A stretch of DNA of 64,000 nucleotides from Flexivirga aerilata (GTDB taxonomy: Bacteria > Actinomycetota > Actinomycetes > Actinomycetales > Dermatophilaceae). Position 1 is the first letter of the stretch. Each line of letters starts with the position of its first letter. The notes below the pieces were generated by a model. It was not told where the DNA came from. It saw nothing but the letters and a program-made list of their open reading frames with translations, and ran no database searches. Both the position numbers and the translations under genes were made by a program. Below, piece by piece: positions 1 through 6,968 of the stretch. The DNA lies in the NCBI RefSeq assembly GCF_013002715.1, contig NZ_JABENB010000001.1:620001-684000 (forward strand), in the 5' to 3' direction.

Positions 1-48
1 CTCGTCGGTCCAGTGCCCGACGCGCACCCCGTCGATCGGGATCGGCAT
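1..48 (-). CDS. P1-family (DmpA-like) peptidase, N-terminus only
   Basis: Sixteen codons of a reverse-strand gene run off the left edge, starting at ATG 48-46. The peptide reads MPIPIDGVRVGHWTDE. The GVRVGHWTD stretch is the usual N-terminal signature of P1 family (S58) self-cleaving aminopeptidases related to DmpA and NylC. The start lies one base beyond the stop of the ATPase gene upstream, so the two are probably co-transcribed. Only the extreme N-terminus is visible, so the family call rests on one short motif. Confidence 0.5.
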   Translation of the reverse strand, partial: MPIPIDGVRVGHWTDE

Positions 49-49
49 C

Positions 50-478
50 TCAGACCCGTCGCCGCGAGGCGCCGCCGAGCGCGACCCACACCATCGTGTG
101 GCCGTCGTCGTCGCTCACGCCCCACTCGTAGGCGAGCGACCGCACGATGCGCAGCCCGCGGCCGCTCGGCGCCCAGTCGGCCTGGGGTTTGGGGTGCGGG
201 CGTTTGCCGGACCCGCCGTCGGTGACCTCGATCTCGACCCGCGGGGGGCGCGCGCGCCAGCGCACCCGCACGTTGCCGTCGGGCATCGGCCGGCCGTGCA
301 GGATCGCATTGGCGACGAGCTCGGCGACGACGGTCTCGGCCTCTTCGGTCACCTGCTCCGGCATGCCGCCGGCGGCGAGGTCACGAGTGATGTCGGCCCG
401 CACCTGCGGCACGGAGTCGGTGGTCCAGGGCAGCCGCACCGTGCGCACCCAGGGCTCGGTGCCGTGCTTGTCAGTCAC
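50..478 (-). CDS. RsbW-like anti-sigma / GHKL ATP-binding protein
   Basis: A 142-residue single-domain GHKL (HATPase_c) protein. The N box is ETVVAELVANAILHG (about residues 47-61), the G1 box is EVTDGGSGKRP, and the G2 region is GRGLRIVRSLAYEWG. This is the actinobacterial RsbW/SpoIIAB-like family, whose members bind ATP and usually regulate a sigma factor or act as a detached kinase domain. No sigma factor or anti-anti-sigma gene is visible here, so the partner is unknown. The start is GTG 478, chosen because an AGAGAGG ribosome site lies about nine bases upstream. The next gene (P1 peptidase) begins at its stop. Confidence 0.85.
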   Translation of the reverse strand: MTDKHGTEPWVRTVRLPWTTDSVPQVRADITRDLAAGGMPEQVTEEAETVVAELVANAILHGRPMPDGNVRVRWRARPPRVEIEVTDGGSGKRPHPKPQADWAPSGRGLRIVRSLAYEWGVSDDDGHTMVWVALGGASRRRV

Positions 479-525
479 GCGTCGGCCTCTCTTGTCGTAG
501 GGCGCCAGGCCTCAACCCTATGCAT

Positions 526-1347
526 CTACAGCGCGTATGCCGCATCGACCATCTCGCGCACCAGTCCCGGTTTGTTGCTGATGATCGCGTCGACGCCCAG
601 GCGCAGGCACAGCTCGATGTCGGCCTCTGCGTCGACGGTCCACACGTGCACCTGGTGACCGTAATGGTGTTGTCGCGCAACGAATTCCGGGTTGCGACGC
701 ACGATGCCCATCCGTGGTCCGGCGATCGCGACATTGGCGGGGAGCCCGTCGCGGAAGAACGGCGACGTGCCGACCTCGATCAGCTGCACGCGCTGCACGT
801 GGGGCGCGAGCTTCGCCATACGCTGAATTGCCTTGGAGGAGAAGGACATCATCCGCACGGTCGGCTTGTCGGGCGCCGGCCGCAGGAGGTCGAACTCGGC
901 GAGCACGGCGGCCAGCCGCCGCTCGACCTCCCCGGCATAGCGGGTCGGATGCTTGGTCTCGATGACGAGGTCGGGCCGGCGGTCGCTCGCCAGCACAGTG
1001 CGGATCAGCTGCCGCAGGGTGAGGATCTGCGCGTGGTGCCGGTCGGGGATCTCGTCCTCGTCCCCGTGCGCCTTCTTCCAGCTGCCCCAGTCGAGGCCCT
1101 CGAGCTGGGCGAGTTCGAGCGCCGACACCGCGCCGCGACCGTCCGAGGTGCGGTTGACCCGGCGGTCGTGCACCAGCACCAGGTGGCGGTCGGCGGTGAG
1201 TCGCACGTCGCACTCGACACCGTCGGCGCCCTCGTCGATCGCCCGCAGGTAGGCGCCGAGCGTGTGCTCGGGTTCGGAGAAACTGGATCCGCGGTGGGCG
1301 ATGACCTTCGGTGGGCCGCCCCCGAGCGGTGAGCCGACGTTGCGCAC
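526..1347 (-). CDS. glycerophosphodiester phosphodiesterase
   Basis: A 273-residue GDPD-family enzyme predicted to hydrolyse glycerophosphodiesters to glycerol 3-phosphate and an alcohol. Visible motifs are the opening VIAHRGSSFSEPEHTLGAY, with catalytic His-Arg in HRG and the metal-binding EPEHT (usually EPENT), then GVECDVRLTADRHLVLVHD, carrying the second metal acidic pair and catalytic His. The TIM-barrel end ISNKPGLV is typical. No signal peptide is seen, so it is probably cytoplasmic. GTG 1347 is taken as the start. A slightly later start is possible because the first dozen residues are not conserved. It is divergent from the MerR operon at 1458. Confidence 0.9.
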   Translation of the reverse strand: MRNVGSPLGGGPPKVIAHRGSSFSEPEHTLGAYLRAIDEGADGVECDVRLTADRHLVLVHDRRVNRTSDGRGAVSALELAQLEGLDWGSWKKAHGDEDEIPDRHHAQILTLRQLIRTVLASDRRPDLVIETKHPTRYAGEVERRLAAVLAEFDLLRPAPDKPTVRMMSFSSKAIQRMAKLAPHVQRVQLIEVGTSPFFRDGLPANVAIAGPRMGIVRRNPEFVARQHHYGHQVHVWTVDAEADIELCLRLGVDAIISNKPGLVREMVDAAYAL

Positions 1348-1419
1348 GGTCCCATCGTCGCAAAACTAGCCGGGCGTGCGTCGGCGGCCCGCTGGCGAGA
1401 AGGCCTGGCACGAGGACGC

Positions 1420-1450
1420 TTGCCTTGGAGCGCGCTCAAAGCTCTAGCGT
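1420..1450 (+). promoter_or_regulatory. MerR-type promoter-operator with 19-bp spacer
   Basis: TTGCCT (-35, 1420-1425) and TAGCGT (-10, 1445-1450) are separated by 19 bp, the overlong spacer that MerR regulators correct by twisting DNA. The spacer holds the dyad TTGGAGCGCGCTCAAA (1425-1440), with GAGCGCGCTC a perfect palindrome. Transcription would begin about seven bases after the -10, at or next to the MerR ATG at 1458, so the mRNA is probably leaderless. Confidence 0.85.
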
Positions 1451-1457
1451 CGTCGGC

Positions 1458-1925
1458 ATGGCCACCGAAGAGCTGTTGCAGAAGGCCCTCGACGCGATCG
1501 GCGAACCCGACAGTCCGCTGATCAAGGAGGTCTTCGACCGCCTCGTCACCGCCGACCTGCCGGACCGCCCGATGAGCGTGCAGGAGGTCGCCGACCTGCT
1601 CGACGCCTCACCGCACACGTTGCGCTACTACGAGCGGATCGGGCTCGTCGAGGTCGACCGTGACGCGTCCGGCTACCGCACCTACGACGCCGACGCCGTG
1701 CGGCGCCTCGTCTTCCTCACCCGAATGCGGTTGTCCGGTATGCCGATTCGCGACCTGCAGCACTACGTGTCACTGGTCGACCAGGGTGACGACACCGTGC
1801 CCGAACGGCTGGAGATGCTCCTCGAACACCGCGACACCATCCGCCGGCAGATCCGTCAGCTGACGCTGTCGCTGGCCGCCACCGAATACAAGATCGCCAC
1901 CTATGGAGGACAGACCGCACCATGA
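1458..1925 (+). CDS. MerR-family transcriptional regulator
   Basis: A 155-residue MerR regulator. The winged helix motif starts at SVQEVADLLDASPHTLRYYE (about residues 38-57) and is followed by RIGLVEV and YRTYDADAVRRLVFLTRMR. A C-terminal coiled-coil dimerisation helix ends the protein. There is no cysteine-rich metal-binding tail, so the inducer is likely organic. About 35 extra residues precede the DNA-binding domain. ATG 1458 is chosen because it sits right behind the MerR promoter. Its stop overlaps the next ATG by four bases (ATGA), so regulator and reductase form one autoregulated operon. Confidence 0.9.
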   Translation: MATEELLQKALDAIGEPDSPLIKEVFDRLVTADLPDRPMSVQEVADLLDASPHTLRYYERIGLVEVDRDASGYRTYDADAVRRLVFLTRMRLSGMPIRDLQHYVSLVDQGDDTVPERLEMLLEHRDTIRRQIRQLTLSLAATEYKIATYGGQTAP

Positions 1926-2935
1926 GCACCTCATCGCACTCTGACGCCACCTCGATCCCCCGCCGCCGCATCGCCGATCTCGACGTGTCCGCCGTCGGGC
2001 TCGGCTGCATGGGCATGAACTTCGCCTACGGCGCGACCGCCGACGACGAGAGCGAGGCGATCGCCACCCTCCACGAGGCGCTGGACCTCGGCGTGAACTT
2101 CCTCGACACCGCCGACATGTATGCCGCGGGCGCCAACGAGCAACTGCTCGCGAAAGTGCTGGCCGACCGGCGCGAGGAGGTGGTGCTGGCGACGAAGTTC
2201 GGGATCACCACGGGTCCCGACGGGATGCCGAACGGCACGAACGGCTCTGCGTCATACGTGAAGGAGAGTGCGGAGGGGTCGCTGCGACGCCTGGGCGTCG
2301 ACACGATCGACCTCTACTACCTGCACCGGGTCGACCCGCAGGTGCCGATCGAGGAGACGGTCGGTGCGATGGCGGAGCTGGTGACCGCCGGAAAGGTGCG
2401 CCACCTGGGCCTTTCCGAGGCGTCGGCGGAGTCCTTGCGCCGGGCGAGCGCGGTGCACCCGATCGCGGCGCTCCAGTCGGAGTGGTCGATCTTCAGCCGC
2501 GACATCGAGGCCGAGGACGTGCCGGCCGCGCGTGAGCTGGGGGTCGCGATCGTGCCCTACAGCCCGCTCGGCCGCGGCCTGCTGACCGGCTCCGCGGCGG
2601 CGGCGACACCGGGCAGTGGCGACTTCCGCAGCACTCTGCCCCGCTGGCAGGGCGACAACCTGACCGCGAATCTCGCTCTGGTGGCACGCATTCGGCAGAT
2701 CGCGGACGACCTGGACGCCACCCCCGGGCAGGTCGCGCTGGCCTGGCTGCTCGCCCAGGGCGACGACGTCGTGCCGATCCCGGGCACCAAGCGCCGCACC
2801 TACCTGCGCGAGAACGCCGCCGCCACCACGCTCGCCCTGCCGGCCGACGTGATCGCCGAGTTGTCGGCGATGCAGGCAACCGGCGACCGCTACCCCGACA
2901 TGTCCTGGGTCGCCGGCGACTCCGCGCGCGCCTGA
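1922..2935 (+). CDS. aldo/keto reductase
   Basis: A 337-residue NADPH-dependent aldo/keto reductase. It shows VSAVGLGCMGMNFAYG near the N-terminus, GVNFLDTADMY with the catalytic Asp and Tyr, TKFGI with the catalytic Lys, YYLHRVD with the catalytic His, and the cofactor-binding IPGTKRRTYLREN at the C-terminus. The length is typical of the AKR13-like YakC group. It is translationally coupled to the MerR gene, so it is presumably induced by the compound (possibly a reactive aldehyde or quinone) that the regulator senses. The substrate is not evident from sequence. Confidence 0.92.
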   Translation: MSTSSHSDATSIPRRRIADLDVSAVGLGCMGMNFAYGATADDESEAIATLHEALDLGVNFLDTADMYAAGANEQLLAKVLADRREEVVLATKFGITTGPDGMPNGTNGSASYVKESAEGSLRRLGVDTIDLYYLHRVDPQVPIEETVGAMAELVTAGKVRHLGLSEASAESLRRASAVHPIAALQSEWSIFSRDIEAEDVPAARELGVAIVPYSPLGRGLLTGSAAAATPGSGDFRSTLPRWQGDNLTANLALVARIRQIADDLDATPGQVALAWLLAQGDDVVPIPGTKRRTYLRENAAATTLALPADVIAELSAMQATGDRYPDMSWVAGDSARA

Positions 2936-2977
2936 GACGCGCCTGAGACTCCGCGCGCCTGAGCGCTGCACTCCCGC

Positions 2978-3051
2978 GCCTCTCACCGAGAGGCACACTC
3001 CCGCATCGAGGGGTACACACATTTCGGCCCAGCGTCTGTACCTCTCGATGC
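2978..3051. terminator. two hairpins between convergent genes
   Basis: The 184 bases between the reductase stop and the MurE-like stop hold two inverted repeats. GCCTCTC/GAGAGGC (2978-2984 and 2988-2994) is perfect with a 3-base loop. GCATCGAGGGGTACA/TGTACCTCTCGATGC (3003-3017 and 3037-3051) matches at 14 of 15. Neither has a T-tract. Because the flanking genes converge, a bidirectional terminator role is the simplest reading. Three GCGCCTGAG direct repeats lie just before them. Confidence 0.5.
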
Positions 3052-3119
3052 GCGGGTGGGCCTGTCGGCGCATCGCCTTCGCCGGGCAGCGCCGGCAGCC
3101 GCGTCGACCCGAGTGATGC

Positions 3120-4610
3120 TCAGGCCTGCAGCAACTCGGTGACCACGGTGACGTCGTGGAACGGCACGTCCCCGGTCGGCAGGTGCTGCACGCGCTCGTG
3201 GCCCTTGCCGGCGACCACGACGACATCACCCGGGCGTGCCTCGGCGAGCGCGGCGGCGATGGCGGCGCGACGGTCGAGCACGACCTGGGTGTTCGCGGGG
3301 TCGGCGCCGGCGAAGACCTCGTCGGCGATCTGCTGCGGGTCCTCGTGGTAGGCGTCGTCGGTGGTGACGATCGCGGAGTCGGCGAGTTCCGAGGCGACCG
3401 CGCCCATCTTGGGTCGCTTGGCGGCGTCGCGGGCGCCGGCTGCGCCATACACACAGATGAGGCGGCCGCCGGCAGCCACTTCCCGGGCCACCTCGAGCAC
3501 CAGCCGCAGGCCGACGTCGGTGTGCGCGTAGTCGACGACGACCTCGAAGCCACGGTCGACGGCCGCGGGCACACGCTCGAATCGCCCTGGCACCTGGGCC
3601 ATTTCGCGCACCGCACTCACAAGAGTCTCGGGCGGCATGCCCATCTCGAGGGCGATGCCTGCCGCACCGGCCACGTTGTGCACGTTGTAGTCACCGAGCA
3701 GCGGGATGGTCAGCGTGAGGCGACCGTGGCCGGGAGTGTCCAGCTCGAAGACCGTGCTCGTGCCCTCGGTGCGCTCCCCGCTGATCCGGTATGCCGCGTC
3801 GTCCGCGGTCCCGAAGCCGAGGCTGCCCTCGATCTCCCCCACCAGCCGGCGGCCCCAGTCGTCGTCGACGTTGGCGAGCTTGGGCCCGGCGGTCCATTCG
3901 AAGAGCCTGCGCTTGGTGAGGTAGTAGTCCTCCATCGTGCCGTGCAGGTCGAGGTGATCGCGCGTTAGGTTGGTGAAAAGCGCTGCGGCATAACGGGTTC
4001 CGTCAACACGATGCAGGTGTATGCCGTGGGAGCTCGTCTCGAGCACCACGTGCTGCACCCCCGCGTCCCGCATCCGCGCGAGGTTGGCCTGCACCTGGGT
4101 CGCCTCGCCCGTGGTGCGGATCGCCGCCTCATGCTCGGAGCCGACGATGATCTCCGCCGTGGTCATCAGACCCGTGGCCTGTTCGCCATACGCAGCGCTC
4201 AGGATCGCGTGCAGCACATAGGAACTCGTGGTCTTGCCGTTGGTGCCGGTGATCCCGTAGACGGTCAGGTCGTGCGACGGATGCCCGGCGAGCTCGGTCG
4301 CGAGCGCCGCTAGCGCCACCCGGTCGCTCGGCACGACCGCGGTCGGCGCACCGTCGGCCGGCTCCTCGGCGACGATCAGCGCCGCCCCCTTCTCGAGCGC
4401 CTGGGGCACGAAGTCGGCGCCGCGGGAGGTGAAGCCGTTGATCGCCACGAACGCGCCGCCGGGCACGACCGCCCGGGAGTCGTGGGTGACCGCGACGATC
4501 GGTGCGGGCAGCGGCGGGACGTCGACGCCGAGCACACGGGCGACGGTTTGCTGGTCCAGGGGCACCGCAGGAGCGTACCCGCGCGCGACGCGATCCACGC
4601 GCCGGGGCAC
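3120..4610 (-). CDS. MurE-like Mur ligase (UDP-MurNAc-tripeptide synthetase family)
   Basis: A 496-residue Mur ligase. The P-loop is GITGTNGKTT (119-128), ETSSHG is at 191-196, the carbamylated Lys is in YYLTKRRLF (Lys233), and FTNLTRDHLDLHG follows. This family adds the third amino acid to UDP-MurNAc-dipeptide. The amino-acid-selecting loop, DNPR in meso-DAP enzymes, reads DDAY here (418-421, then HEDP), so the carboxylate-binding Arg is absent. The gene stands alone, not in a division/cell-wall cluster, and may be a paralogue of the housekeeping MurE. GTG codons at 4610, 4598 and 4565 are all possible starts and none has a convincing ribosome site. Confidence 0.85.
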   Translation of the reverse strand: MPRRVDRVARGYAPAVPLDQQTVARVLGVDVPPLPAPIVAVTHDSRAVVPGGAFVAINGFTSRGADFVPQALEKGAALIVAEEPADGAPTAVVPSDRVALAALATELAGHPSHDLTVYGITGTNGKTTSSYVLHAILSAAYGEQATGLMTTAEIIVGSEHEAAIRTTGEATQVQANLARMRDAGVQHVVLETSSHGIHLHRVDGTRYAAALFTNLTRDHLDLHGTMEDYYLTKRRLFEWTAGPKLANVDDDWGRRLVGEIEGSLGFGTADDAAYRISGERTEGTSTVFELDTPGHGRLTLTIPLLGDYNVHNVAGAAGIALEMGMPPETLVSAVREMAQVPGRFERVPAAVDRGFEVVVDYAHTDVGLRLVLEVAREVAAGGRLICVYGAAGARDAAKRPKMGAVASELADSAIVTTDDAYHEDPQQIADEVFAGADPANTQVVLDRRAAIAAALAEARPGDVVVVAGKGHERVQHLPTGDVPFHDVTVVTELLQA

Positions 4611-4713
4611 GCCGCTCGATGACCCCTACGATGACCCCTTCTATCGATATCTAACACCAACCACATACATCGTTAGAAGCGCCGATCGACGATGAGCGAC
4701 CAGACTGTCGGGC

Positions 4714-6105
4714 GTGCCCACTCCCGCCATCCTCTGGCTGCGCCGCGACCTGCGTCGCCACGACCATCCCGCCCTCGGGGCAGCAACCGCCGCCGCGGGC
4801 CGCGCCGGCGTGCTGCCCGTCTTCGTGATCGACCCGACCCTGTGGGAGGGCTGCGGCCCGGTGCGCCGGCGCTGGCTCGCCGACACCCTCCGCGTCACCT
4901 CCGCCCTGTATGACGACAAGCTCGCGATCCGGGTCGGCGACCCCCGGGACGTGTTGCCCGCGCTCGCGGCCGAGACCGGCGCCGGCAGCGTGCACGTCAC
5001 CCGGGAGACCACTCCCTTCGGCGCGCGGCGGGACGCCGAGGTGGCCGAGCGGCTGCGCTCGGCGGGCGTCGACTTCACCGCGACCGGCACGCCCTATGCG
5101 ATCGGCCCGGGCATCGTGCGCACCCAGGGCGGCACCCCCTTCCAGGTCTTCACGCCCTTCAGCCGCGCCTGGCGCGACCACGGCCGGCCGGCACCCGCGC
5201 AGGACCCGAAGCCCACCCTGCACGATGCCGGCAGCCACCCCCACGCCGACGAACTCCTCTCTGCCGCAACGGAGTTCGAGCTCGCCGAGCCGCTCCCCGA
5301 TGCCGGGGAGCCGGGCGCGCTGGCCAGGTGGTCGGACTTCCTCGAACGACTCGACGACTACGACACCGACCGCGACCGGCCGGACCTGGACGGCACGTCG
5401 CGACTCTCGCCATACCTCAAACTGGGCGCGATCCACCCGCGCACACTGCTGGCCGACCTCGCCGGGAGGCAGGGGCCCGGCGCGGAGAAGTTCGAGACGG
5501 AGCTGGCCTGGCGGGAGTTCTACGCCGACGTGCTGCACCACCACCCGCGGTCGGCCTGGCACGACCTGCGCGACGGCCTCGCCGTGCTCGCCTACGACGA
5601 TCCGGGCGAGCAGGTCGACGCGTGGCGGGCCGGGCGCACCGGCTTCCCGATCGTCGACGCAGGCATGCGCCAACTGGCCCGCACCGGCTGGATGGCCGGG
5701 CGGGTGCGGATGATCACCGCGAGCTTCCTCACCAAGGACCTGCACGTGTGGTGGCCGGTCGGCGCACGGCACTTCCTGGACCACCTGATCGACGGGGACC
5801 TCGCCTCCAACAACCACGGCTGGCAATGGGTCGCCGGCACCGGCACGGACGCCGCGCCCTACTTCCGGGTCTTCAACCCGATCACCCAGGGCATCCGCTT
5901 CGACCCCGACGGCGCCTACGTGCGGCGCTGGGTGCCCGAGCTCGCGCACCTGCCGGGCCGCGCCGCACACGAGCCGTGGAAGCACGACGACGGCTACGAC
6001 CACGGCTATCCGGAGCCGATCGTCGACCACGCCGCCGAACGCCGCGAGGCGCTCGCCCGGTATGACGCGGCGAAGCGCTCGCCTCAGCCGCGCAACCCCA
6101 GATAG
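4714..6105 (+). CDS. phrB: deoxyribodipyrimidine photolyase (class I)
   Basis: A 463-residue DNA photolyase that uses blue light and FADH- to split cyclobutane pyrimidine dimers. The N-terminal Rossmann antenna domain begins AILWLRRDLRRHDHPAL. The FAD domain shows SRLSPYLKLGAIHPR, ELAWREFYADVLHHHP, then the strongly conserved NNHGWQWVAGTGTDAAPYFR and FNPITQG. GTG 4714 gives a normal family N-terminus. The last 22 bases overlap the end of the convergent TetR gene. The 103-bp upstream gap is locally AT-rich (around 4640-4680) and carries a GATGACCCCT direct repeat. Confidence 0.95.
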   Translation: MPTPAILWLRRDLRRHDHPALGAATAAAGRAGVLPVFVIDPTLWEGCGPVRRRWLADTLRVTSALYDDKLAIRVGDPRDVLPALAAETGAGSVHVTRETTPFGARRDAEVAERLRSAGVDFTATGTPYAIGPGIVRTQGGTPFQVFTPFSRAWRDHGRPAPAQDPKPTLHDAGSHPHADELLSAATEFELAEPLPDAGEPGALARWSDFLERLDDYDTDRDRPDLDGTSRLSPYLKLGAIHPRTLLADLAGRQGPGAEKFETELAWREFYADVLHHHPRSAWHDLRDGLAVLAYDDPGEQVDAWRAGRTGFPIVDAGMRQLARTGWMAGRVRMITASFLTKDLHVWWPVGARHFLDHLIDGDLASNNHGWQWVAGTGTDAAPYFRVFNPITQGIRFDPDGAYVRRWVPELAHLPGRAAHEPWKHDDGYDHGYPEPIVDHAAERREALARYDAAKRSPQPRNPR

Positions 6106-6782
6106 TCCGTCATCAGCAGCAACTGCTGCCGCCACAGGTCGTCCTTGTGCTCGAACGCGCCCTGGAACCGCCCGAACAGGTCGAAACTCAGCGCCCCGAA
6201 GAGCTGCTCCCAGGCGATCAGGCCACGCAACAGCAGCGCCTCCGGCACGTCGTCTGAGCCGAGCGCGGCGAGCACCCCCCGCAGCTCGACGGCTACCGGC
6301 CCACCGATCTCGACGTCGGGCACGGAGCGCCCGGCGGCCACCGCGTCGCCGAGGATCGTCACCATCGTGACCACCGGCCGGCTCGCCGGCTCGATCGTCG
6401 CGGGCGGTGCGGCATACCCGGGGACGGGACTGCCGTAGAGCAGTGCGTACTCGTGCGGGTGCGCCACGGCCCAGCCGCGGATGCCGTCGGCGAGCGCGAT
6501 CCAGCGCCCGGCGAAGTCGTCCCGCGGGGCGGTCGCCTCGGCAGCGTCCGCGGCGTCGGCGAGCGCCTCGTAGGCGTCCACGATCAGCGCGGTGAGCAGC
6601 GCGTCGCGGCTGTCGAAGTAGCGGTAGACCGCGGAGGACACCATGCCCACGTCGCGGGCGACCGCGCGCAGCGACAGGTCGGCACCGTGCTCGGCGAGGT
6701 GCCGGCGGGCGACGTCCTTGATGCGCGCCGTCGTCTCGACACGGGCCCGGGCACGGATCCCGGTGGCTCGTGCGTTCGTCAT
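6084..6782 (-). CDS. TetR/AcrR regulator with WHG C-terminal domain
   Basis: A 232-residue TetR repressor. The helix-turn-helix lies at about residues 19-65 (RIKDVARRHLAEHGADLSLR, then AVARDVGMVSSAVYRYFDSR). The ligand domain contains WAVAHPHEYALLYGSPVPGY, the mark of the WHG/TetR_C_13 group. The start is ATG 6782; the reverse frame stays open far beyond it, but homology begins here. Divergent to it, 186 bp away, is the anchored protein at 6969, which is the only obvious target candidate. Its 3' end overlaps the photolyase. Confidence 0.9.
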   Translation of the reverse strand: MTNARATGIRARARVETTARIKDVARRHLAEHGADLSLRAVARDVGMVSSAVYRYFDSRDALLTALIVDAYEALADAADAAEATAPRDDFAGRWIALADGIRGWAVAHPHEYALLYGSPVPGYAAPPATIEPASRPVVTMVTILGDAVAAGRSVPDVEIGGPVAVELRGVLAALGSDDVPEALLLRGLIAWEQLFGALSFDLFGRFQGAFEHKDDLWRQQLLLMTDYLGLRG

Positions 6783-6968
6783 ACGCGACACCGTGCCACA
6801 GCACTGGCTGAGCACGCCGCCCAGCTGGCGACCGTTTATCTCAAGTCGGTAGCGATGACGGAGATCCGACGAAACGCGCCGTACTCTGGCGGGCGGCAGT
6901 TCACCAGTGCTCGGACAGCGCCGTCCGGCCGGTGAGCCCGACCACGCAAGCCCGACCACGGAAGCACG

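Noticed and set aside
2252..3616. A 454-codon reverse frame across the reductase end
   Set aside because: It has a Ser/Arg/Pro-rich composition and is antisense to aldo/keto reductase and a shadow of the MurE-like gene.
4651..6804. A 717-codon reverse frame across the photolyase
   Set aside because: It is the N-terminal extension of the TetR shadow and antisense to photolyase codons. The photolyase motifs are unmistakable.
6783..6968. ACCGTTTATCTCAAGTCGGT around 6829 as a TetR operator
   Set aside because: Only the outer ACCG/CGGT match. The core is not palindromic, so it was not listed as a feature.
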